DNA of 64,000 nt from Bradyrhizobium sp. WSM3983 (GTDB taxonomy: Bacteria; Pseudomonadota; Alphaproteobacteria; Rhizobiales; Xanthobacteraceae). The notes under the pieces are model-generated. The model ran no database searches and had not been told where the DNA came from. It saw only the letters and a program-made list of their open reading frames with translations. A program made the position numbers and the translations under genes. The stretch is from positions 62,001-126,000 of the forward strand of contig NZ_AXAY01000015.1 in assembly GCF_000473045.1 (NCBI RefSeq). The letters run 5' to 3'. Positions 58,555 to 64,000 of this stretch are shown piece by piece; positions within the stretch are counted from its first letter, which is position 1; every line of letters starts with the position of its first letter.

Positions 58555-59373
58555 TCAGGTGCGGCTTTTCTTTCCCGAGATTCTCGGCCGGGGTCCGTTG
58601 GCTTGAGGCGCGCGACGACGCCTCGCTTTTTCCGGCGAGCCCATATCGGCGCTCTTGGATGCCACAAGAGCGGCAGGCGCGTCGGTCGGCTGTCTGGCGC
58701 TTTCGGCGCCGAAGACGTCAAGAGGGACATCGGCAGGGATTTCCACCCGCATATCGTCGGGATTTGCGCCGGTCCCCAATCCGTTCGTCAACAGATCGAC
58801 CATCCCGTCTGCGATCTTGTCCAATCCGAGCCGGCCGTACGGCGAATACCAACTCTGAACATTCGTCACCGCTCCCATCATCGTGAAAACGGCGAGTTTC
58901 GGATCGACACGCCGGATCGAGCCGTCTTTCATGCCTTCCTCGATGAACGAGACCAGGCGATCCTCGATCTCGTCGCGCCTGGCGATGACCTTTCGTCGAT
59001 CCGCCGGGCGCAGCGCGGTCACGTCCGACGTCACGCCGCCGGCGCCGAGGGCCTGGTTCTGCCAGCGGATATAGGCACGCAGGTTCAGCCGGAGCTTCGA
59101 ATACCCCGTGGTTCCAAACTTTTCCGCGAAGGCGGCGGCCTGCAACCCCATGTCGAGGGACATAATATGGCACTCGAAAAGGATTTCGAGCTTGTCGGTT
59201 ACGTAGTTGTAGAGTGTGCCTTTCGAGACCTGAAGGGCCTCGGCGACGTCGTCGAGAGACGTGTTGTGAAAGCCTCTTCTTGAGATGATGCGCGTTGCCT
59301 CCCGGAGCACCGCGTTCCGCTTGACGCGATAGACCTCGTCGCTGGTTTGAAGGACATTCTTCCATCGTGGCAC
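58555..59373 (-). CDS. TetR-family transcriptional regulator, probable repressor of the CoA-ester cluster
   Basis: This 272-residue regulator has the HTH REATRIISRRGFHNTSLDDV, AEALQVSKGTLYNYVTDKLE, in the style of TetR proteins that sense acyl-CoAs. A 40-residue polar C-terminal tail with RRRRAPQANGPRPRISGKKS is present. The gene lies in the middle of the cluster, and TTGAC-N6-GTCA palindromes lie in front of the nitronate-monooxygenase/SDR, SDR and enoyl-CoA hydratase/ligase genes. It is the best candidate to bind them. The ligand may be a CoA thioester of the substrate. Confidence 0.87.
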   Translation of the reverse strand: MPRWKNVLQTSDEVYRVKRNAVLREATRIISRRGFHNTSLDDVAEALQVSKGTLYNYVTDKLEILFECHIMSLDMGLQAAAFAEKFGTTGYSKLRLNLRAYIRWQNQALGAGGVTSDVTALRPADRRKVIARRDEIEDRLVSFIEEGMKDGSIRRVDPKLAVFTMMGAVTNVQSWYSPYGRLGLDKIADGMVDLLTNGLGTGANPDDMRVEIPADVPLDVFGAESARQPTDAPAALVASKSADMGSPEKARRRRAPQANGPRPRISGKKSRT

Positions 59374-59485
59374 GTCGTTCTCAGCTCCTCGTAATGGGCA
59401 GTGCGGCCTCGTGTCAAAGCTTCCGCTACTCGATCGGACGGCGATTCGACAACAGCAGCGTTCGCGTCAACGATGGCTTGGATTC

Positions 59486-59499
59486 TGACTTTGAAGTAA
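59486..59499. promoter_or_regulatory. Weak TGAC-N6-GTAA element upstream of tetR
   Basis: A degenerate form of the TTGAC-N6-GTCA motif about 115 bases upstream of the TetR start codon. It is possibly autoregulatory. Confidence 0.3.
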
Positions 59500-59638
59500 T
59501 CCATTTATATCCTTGAGTAAAGCAAGTTGGCGGCCCGGTAAGCGGCCGCATCGCAATGGCTCGATCAGGGGTAGGCAGGCGCGCCGCTTTGGTCGCCAAC
59601 CGATGTGCTATCCGCAAATTGTATCAGAAGACAAAAAA

Positions 59639-59653
59639 TTGACTTAATAGTCA
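59639..59653. promoter_or_regulatory. TTGAC-N6-GTCA palindrome upstream of the SDR gene
   Basis: TGACT-TAAT-AGTCA (59640-59653) is a perfect five-base inverted repeat, about 80 bases before the SDR start at 59733. Confidence 0.65.
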
Positions 59654-59732
59654 GTTCTGCTTTAACACAGCGCCGGAAATCGATAGAGCGCGGGTCAGTA
59701 CCGGCTCTGGGAGTTTCCAGAAGGAGATATCG

Positions 59733-60521
59733 ATGGGCATTCTTGATCTGAATGAAAAGGCGGCAGTCGTCACCGGCGCCGGGCAGGGAGTTGGTCGTCA
59801 ACTAGCGCTGACGCTGGCGGCTAATGGCGCCAAGGTCGTCGTCAACGATTATTTCCTCGAACGCGCCACGTGCGTCGCTCAGGAGATCGTCGATGCGGGC
59901 GGCGAGGCGATCGCCGTCCAGGCGGATGTGACCGACTTCGACGGGGTCAGGGCCATGATGCGTCGCGCGGTCGACGAATTCGGCTCGCTGGATGTACTGG
60001 TGAACAATGCCGGCAACGAGGGGGCAAATCCGTCGAGCGCTGCGCCGAAGCCATTCTGGGAGACGTCGCCGGAAGATTGGCAGCGCTGGCTTGGAGTCAA
60101 TCTGTTCGGCGTGATCGCCTGCGTGACCGCCGCAACACCCTTTATGGTCAAGCAGCAAAGCGGCAGGTTGATCAGCATCATCTCCGACGCGGGACGGGTT
60201 GGAGAGTCCGGGATCGAGGTCTATTCGGGCGGCAAGGCTGGCGCCGCCGGCTTCATGCGGGCGGTGGCGCGCACCCTGGGACGCTATAATATAACTGCGA
60301 ATTGCGTCGCGATCGCCGCGACGCTGACCCCGACCATCGCGCCGATCATCGAGGCGCAGCCTCCCGAGAAGACGAAACGCCAGCTTGAACGCTATGTCAT
60401 CCGCCGCTTCGGACGTCCCGAAGACATCTCGGGCCTGGTGACGCTGCTCGCCAGCGACTCCAGCGCGTGGATCACCGGCCAGACCTACCCGGTCAATGGC
60501 GGTTTCTCGTTCGCCATGTGA
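59733..60521 (+). CDS. Short-chain dehydrogenase/reductase (3-hydroxyacyl-CoA dehydrogenase-like)
   Basis: This 262-residue SDR starts at ATG 59733 with AGAAGGAG upstream. It has the cofactor motif VVTGAGQGVGRQLALTLAAN, LDVLVNNAGNEGANPSSAAP, a catalytic Ser (GRLISIISDAG) and the YxxxK pair in EVYSGGKAGAAGFM. The C-terminal DSSAWITGQTYPVNGGFSF is typical. In this cluster it likely oxidises a 3-hydroxyacyl-CoA made by the enoyl-CoA hydratase. It is transcribed alone and converges with the hydratase gene. Confidence 0.9.
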   Translation: MGILDLNEKAAVVTGAGQGVGRQLALTLAANGAKVVVNDYFLERATCVAQEIVDAGGEAIAVQADVTDFDGVRAMMRRAVDEFGSLDVLVNNAGNEGANPSSAAPKPFWETSPEDWQRWLGVNLFGVIACVTAATPFMVKQQSGRLISIISDAGRVGESGIEVYSGGKAGAAGFMRAVARTLGRYNITANCVAIAATLTPTIAPIIEAQPPEKTKRQLERYVIRRFGRPEDISGLVTLLASDSSAWITGQTYPVNGGFSFAM

Positions 60522-60524
60522 GTG

Positions 60525-60579
60525 GGCCGGACCAAGTCCTGCCTCGGTCCGACCGACAGAACGCGGCGCTGCAGCGCCG
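60525..60579. terminator. Hairpin pair between convergent genes
   Basis: GGCCGGACC (60525-60533) can pair with GGTCCGACC (60546-60554), eight of nine bases. CGGCGCTGCAGCGCCG at 60564-60579 is a perfect 16-bp palindrome. Neither has a U-run. They sit exactly between the convergent SDR and hydratase stops and may act as a bidirectional stop. Confidence 0.45.
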
Positions 60580-60591
60580 GTCAGACGGATA

Positions 60592-61365
60592 TCAGCGCCC
60601 CTTCCATTGCGGTTTGCGCTTTTCGGCAAAGGCGCGCAGGCCTTCCTTTGCGTCCTCGCTGTCGAGCGCAACCCGGGCAATCTTCCACTGCTCGTTCCAA
60701 GCCGCTTCATCCGTCCAGTTGTTGGATTGGAACATGATTTCACGGCTTGCCAGCACGGCGGTCGGTCCATTGGCCAAGACTTCTTCGGCAAATGAAAGCG
60801 CAACGGATAAGGCCTGGCCTTCTTCGGCCAGCCGATTGACGAAGCCGAGCGCGTGAAGGTCCTCGGCGCTTCTAAACAGCCCGGTAATCGCCATCTCCAT
60901 CGCAATATTGTAGGGAAGACGCTTAGGGAGCCGAAACAAGGCGCCTCCGACCGCCACCACGTTGTGGCGCACCTCGGGTAGTCCGAATCTTGCGCTTCGC
61001 GCCGCAACGACGAGATCGCAGGATAGACAAAGCTCGAACCCGCCTCCGACCGCGAAACCTTCGACCGCCGCAATCACAGGCTTTAGCGAAGGACGGGCGA
61101 AGGCCCCAAAACCGCCGCGGCGTTCGGTGATCGAGCTTTCTCCTTTGGCGACGGCTTTCAGGTCGGCGCCTGCCGAGAAGATCTTGGTCGATCCCGTAAT
61201 GATGCCGACGCGAAGTTCGGGATCGGCATCGAGCGCATCCAGGGCGGCTTCCATCTGCAGCGACGTCTCGTGGTCCACCGCATTGCGGGCTTCAGGGCGG
61301 TCGATGGTGATGATGAGGATGTGACCGCGACGCTCGCAAATCACCTTCTGTGTCCGACGATCCAT
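60592..61365 (-). CDS. Enoyl-CoA hydratase/isomerase (crotonase family)
   Basis: The ATG giving MDRRTQKVICERRGHILIIT is preferred; the product has 257 residues. The crotonase oxyanion hole is in FSAGADLKAVAKGESSITER and the second strand in AAVEGFAVGGGFELCLSCDL. LPKRLPYNIAMEMAITGLFR and a C-terminal GLRAFAEKRKPQWKGR (typical EKR end) follow. It hydrates the enoyl-CoA formed in the cluster. The divergent gap to the ligase gene carries TTGAC-N6-GTCA. Confidence 0.9.
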   Translation of the reverse strand: MDRRTQKVICERRGHILIITIDRPEARNAVDHETSLQMEAALDALDADPELRVGIITGSTKIFSAGADLKAVAKGESSITERRGGFGAFARPSLKPVIAAVEGFAVGGGFELCLSCDLVVAARSARFGLPEVRHNVVAVGGALFRLPKRLPYNIAMEMAITGLFRSAEDLHALGFVNRLAEEGQALSVALSFAEEVLANGPTAVLASREIMFQSNNWTDEAAWNEQWKIARVALDSEDAKEGLRAFAEKRKPQWKGR

Positions 61366-61400
61366 GCTTTTTCTCCTGCTTCGAGAGGTCACAATTGCGA

Positions 61401-61415
61401 TTGACTTTTAAGTCA
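61401..61415. promoter_or_regulatory. TTGAC-N6-GTCA palindrome in the hydratase/ligase divergent promoter
   Basis: TGACT-TTTA-AGTCA (61402-61415) is a perfect five-base inverted repeat, 36 bases from the hydratase start and 69 bases before the ligase start. Confidence 0.68.
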
Positions 61416-61483
61416 GAAATTGAGACGATCAAGTAATAAATGGGACTCCGGCAAAAACGGCGTGCCTCGTCTGGGAGAGAAGA

Positions 61484-63037
61484 GTGCGGGTATCGGACTA
61501 TTTCGAGAAGGCGGCGATCGCCAATCCCGACATCGAGTTTGCGGTTTTCGGGGATCTGCGCGTGACCTACGCGGAGGCGCGCAGGACGGTGCATGCGATT
61601 GCGACCGCTCTGAGCCGCGAGTCCGGCTTGACGGCGGGCGCGGTGATCGGGATCTACAGCTCGAACGATCCCCGTATCTCCATGCTGCAGATGGGGATCA
61701 ACCGGGCCGATTTCACCTGGGTCGGCGTGCACGATCGTAACGCCGTCGAAACCAATGCCGAAGTGCTCGACTTCATGGATGGCGAGCTGGTCTTCTTCAA
61801 CAGCCGTTACGAAAGGGAAGTGCGGCAGCTGAAGGCTGACTGCAGCAAGGTCCGCAAATGGATCTGCATCGATGCCGAGTCCCCTGAGGGGGAAAGCCTT
61901 GCGAGTTGGCTGCAAGGAAAGTTCGTGGAGTTTCCATACTCCAAGCCCGATATGATGCGGCGGGCATGTCTCGTGCCGACGGGAGGTACTACCGGCCCTT
62001 CCAAGGGTGTCGTGCACACCCATTATACGCTCGAGCAAGGATTGATCGCTCAAGAAAAAGGCTTCAGGATTCAGGCACGCTCGCGTGTCCTGACCACGGC
62101 GCCGCTGTCACACGCCGCCGGAATGTTTGCCATGGCGTTCTATCCGTCTGCTGGAACCAACGTGATCATGTCGAGATTCGACGCCGAAAAAGTCCTTGAT
62201 TTGATCGAGCAGGAAGGGATCACGCACCTGTTCATGCCGCCGACCATGATCGGCGCGCTCCTGATGCATCCAAAGGCCAAGAGCACCGACTTCTCATCCG
62301 TGAAGATGTGCCTGACCGGGGCCGCTCCGATCTCGCCGGAAAAATTCAAGGAGATTGTCGGCCTGCTGGGACCCGTTGTCTGGGAATCCTATGCGCAGTC
62401 GGAAACGCATATGCCGGTAACGGTCAAGGCGCCCGAGGACTACATCCTGAAGGACGGCTCATTCAACGAGCCGGTACTGCGCTCGGCGGGGCGGGCGGCG
62501 GAGTACGTCCGCATCGAAATCATGGATGATGAAGGCAATATCCTCCCGCGTGGGGAGCGGGGAGAGATTGTGGTCAGGATACCGTCCCTGATGAAATGCT
62601 ACTACAAGAACCCCGAAGCGACAGAAGAAGTCAGCGCGTTCGGCTTCCATCACACCGGCGATGTCGGGATCATGGATGACGAGGGATTTGTCACGATCGT
62701 GGATCGCAAGAAGGACATGATCGTCAGCGGCGCGTTCAATATCTTCCCCTCGGAGGTCGAAAAGATCATCTACGAGATCCCGGCCGTCCTGGACTGTATC
62801 GTCGTCGGTACGCCGCATGAGAAGTGGGGCGAGGCCGTCACTGCGGTAATCCAGCTCAAGCCGGGACACGCGTTGACCGAAGACGAGGTATTGGCGCGGT
62901 GTCGCGAACGCCTCGGCGGAATGAAGACGCCTAAGCGCGTGGAGATCTGGAGCGAGTTGCCGCGCAGCCCCGTCGGCAAGCTGTTGCGGCGCGTGGTTCG
63001 CGAAAAATTCTGGCAAGGCCACTGGCGTTCGATTTAG
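61484..63037 (+). CDS. AMP-dependent acyl/aryl-CoA synthetase
   Basis: This 517-residue ANL-superfamily ligase starts at GTG 61484 with GGGAGAGAAGA upstream. The P-loop is CLVPTGGTTGPSKGVVHTHY. The A5 motif region is VVWESYAQSETHMPVTVKAP, A7 is HHTGDVGIMDDEGFVTIVDR and A8/A10 is KKDMIVSGAFNIFPSEVEKI through RSPVGKLLRR with the catalytic Lys. It activates the carboxylic acid substrate or an intermediate to the CoA thioester. The thiolase gene follows 15 bases later. Confidence 0.92.
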   Translation: MRVSDYFEKAAIANPDIEFAVFGDLRVTYAEARRTVHAIATALSRESGLTAGAVIGIYSSNDPRISMLQMGINRADFTWVGVHDRNAVETNAEVLDFMDGELVFFNSRYEREVRQLKADCSKVRKWICIDAESPEGESLASWLQGKFVEFPYSKPDMMRRACLVPTGGTTGPSKGVVHTHYTLEQGLIAQEKGFRIQARSRVLTTAPLSHAAGMFAMAFYPSAGTNVIMSRFDAEKVLDLIEQEGITHLFMPPTMIGALLMHPKAKSTDFSSVKMCLTGAAPISPEKFKEIVGLLGPVVWESYAQSETHMPVTVKAPEDYILKDGSFNEPVLRSAGRAAEYVRIEIMDDEGNILPRGERGEIVVRIPSLMKCYYKNPEATEEVSAFGFHHTGDVGIMDDEGFVTIVDRKKDMIVSGAFNIFPSEVEKIIYEIPAVLDCIVVGTPHEKWGEAVTAVIQLKPGHALTEDEVLARCRERLGGMKTPKRVEIWSELPRSPVGKLLRRVVREKFWQGHWRSI

Positions 63038-63052
63038 TTCGGAGGAATTCAC

Positions 63053-64000
63053 ATGGAAGACGTCTACATCATCGGTGTGGGGATGACGCCGTTCGGCCGG
63101 CATCTTGACAAGAGCCTGAAGCAACTCGTCGCGTGGGCCTTGAATGATGCGTTGAGAGATGCGGGCATCGACAAATCCGAGATCCGGGCTGCATTCTTCG
63201 GAAACGCCGTGCAGGGCTTCATGGAGGGACAGACCTGCATCCGCGGGCAGGTCGCGCTGCTGCCCGAAGGCCTTCATGGAATCCCTATCTTCAATGTGGA
63301 AAACGCCTGCGCGACGGCGTCGTCTGCATTCAATCTCGCGGTGAACCATCTGCGCGCCGGAGCCGGCGAGGTCGCCCTCGCGATAGGCGCCGAGAAAATG
63401 TACGACGAGGACAAAGCGAAGATGTTCTCCATCTTCGATTCGGGTTGGGATGTCCATACTCCGAAGGAAAATGCTGATCGGCTGATAGCTCTCGGCCAAG
63501 GTATCGATCCGCCTCCCGGAACCGTGTCCGATCGGCCCTACAGTGTCTTCATGGATGTCTACGCGGCTCTCGGTCGACAGTTGATGCGTTTGCACGAGAT
63601 CACCCAGGAACAGATGGCGTTCGTCGCCGCCAAGAACCACACCCACGCGGTCCACAACGAACGAGCGCAGTATCGCCAATCGATGACGGCCGATGAAGTC
63701 CTGGCGGGGCGCGCCATCAGCTACCCGTTGACGCTGCCGATGTGTGCGCCGATCTCCGATGGCGCTGCGGCTGCCATCGTCTGCACCGGCGCGGCTCTCA
63801 AGCGCTTCGGCGTTAAGGCGTCTCGTGCCATCAAGGTGCGGGCGAGTGTGATCCGCTCCGCCACGGCGCGCGGCGGTGACGATCTCGAGCGTCACATTAC
63901 CCGGCTCACAGCGAAATCGGCCTATGAACAGGCGGGCGTAGCGCCTCAGGACGTCGACGTGGTGGAGGTCCATGACGCCACCGCGATCGGTGAACTCATC
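63053..64000 (+). CDS. Thiolase / acetyl-CoA acetyltransferase-like (SCP2-thiolase group), 3' end cut by the window
   Basis: ATG 63053 follows GGAGGAA and is open to the window edge (316 codons visible). The N-terminus MEDVYIIGVGMTPFGRHLDK and the active-site Cys in FNVENACATASSAFNLAVNH are thiolase hallmarks. LAIGAEKMYDEDKAKMFSIF, PYSVFMDVYAALGRQLMRLH and CAPISDGAAAAIVCTGAALK fit the SCP2-thiolase-like group, and VEVHDATAIGEL near the edge is the last His-containing motif. It would cleave a 3-ketoacyl-CoA made by the preceding enzymes. Confidence 0.9.
   Translation, partial: MEDVYIIGVGMTPFGRHLDKSLKQLVAWALNDALRDAGIDKSEIRAAFFGNAVQGFMEGQTCIRGQVALLPEGLHGIPIFNVENACATASSAFNLAVNHLRAGAGEVALAIGAEKMYDEDKAKMFSIFDSGWDVHTPKENADRLIALGQGIDPPPGTVSDRPYSVFMDVYAALGRQLMRLHEITQEQMAFVAAKNHTHAVHNERAQYRQSMTADEVLAGRAISYPLTLPMCAPISDGAAAAIVCTGAALKRFGVKASRAIKVRASVIRSATARGGDDLERHITRLTAKSAYEQAGVAPQDVDVVEVHDATAIGELI

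Noticed and set aside
59802..61073. Minus-strand open frame of 423 codons across the SDR and hydratase genes
   Set aside because: It is antisense or out of frame to two convincing genes and lacks family motifs.
62459..63973. Very long minus-strand open frame (504 codons) opposite the CoA-synthetase and thiolase genes
   Set aside because: It is a shadow of high-GC coding sequence. The plus-strand genes have full family motifs, and the antisense frame has none.
1..64000. CRISPR arrays, rRNA genes, tRNA genes and phage structural modules
   Set aside because: None was seen on reading. The S74 domain alone is not enough to call a prophage.

Overview
The window looks like a chromosomal accessory region of a Bradyrhizobium-type alphaproteobacterium. 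The GC content is high, GTG and TTG starts are frequent, and a broken rhizobial-type porin and many branched-chain-amino-acid-type (Liv) ABC components are present. There are also insertion sequences and decayed genes. The organism is inferred from family resemblance only; no rRNA or tRNA gene was seen.

Region 1 (1-8.1 kb) holds the end of a Liv ABC operon, a decayed MarR gene, a 4,5-dihydroxyphthalate-decarboxylase-like protein, an intact MarR and a TetR regulator. A TAXI-type binding protein, an alpha/beta hydrolase and an MFS carrier follow on the plus strand, behind two identical palindromes. Region 2 (8.1-17.9 kb) has a dead porin and a LysR divergent from pcaHG (protocatechuate 3,4-dioxygenase). 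A second LysR is divergent from a six-gene run of MFS, double carboxymuconolactone-decarboxylase-like, cupin, DUF2255, DUF1330 and antibiotic-biosynthesis-monooxygenase-like proteins. A third LysR closes the region. Region 3 (17.9-26.7 kb) contains panD-panB-panC, remnants of a cupin regulator, a DinB polymerase and an ATP-dependent DNA ligase, and two unusual envelope proteins. One is a membrane-anchored protein ending in an S74 autoprotease/chaperone domain; the other is a secreted protein with an HELEH eCIS-core-like motif. An IS21-family element occupies 26.7-29.3 kb.

Region 4 (29.8-49.3 kb) is the most interesting part: a catabolic cluster whose last two enzymes are hydroxyquinol 1,2-dioxygenase and maleylacetate reductase. 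It includes an exported esterase-like hydrolase and an ABC importer in which permease LivM and both ATPases LivG and LivF are one polypeptide. It also has a Gfo/Idh/MocA dehydrogenase, two xylose-isomerase-like TIM barrels (one broken in a G9 run), a shikimate-dehydrogenase-like protein, an NTF2-fold protein, several alpha/beta hydrolases, and IclR and TetR regulators. Three promoters carry the same GAACATGTTC-N8-GAAC element, and the IclR gene carries the GTTC-N8-GAAC part. A second motif, GACCA-AA-TGGTC, links the TetR/hydrolase end of the cluster to the import promoter 16 kb away. No ring hydroxylase is present, so I infer that hydroxyquinol is made by oxidising and dehydrating an alicyclic polyol-like substrate. 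That pathway is a hypothesis.

Region 5 (49.9-52.8 kb) holds an IS3-family and an IS630-family element around an NTF2-fold gene. Region 6 (52.8 kb to the end) is a CoA-thioester catabolic cluster: binding protein, nitronate-monooxygenase-like enzyme, a degenerate SDR, a medium-chain reductase, CoA-transferase, TetR, SDR, enoyl-CoA hydratase, acyl-CoA synthetase and a thiolase cut by the window edge. Its promoters share TTGAC-N6-GTCA palindromes, the probable operators of the cluster's TetR.
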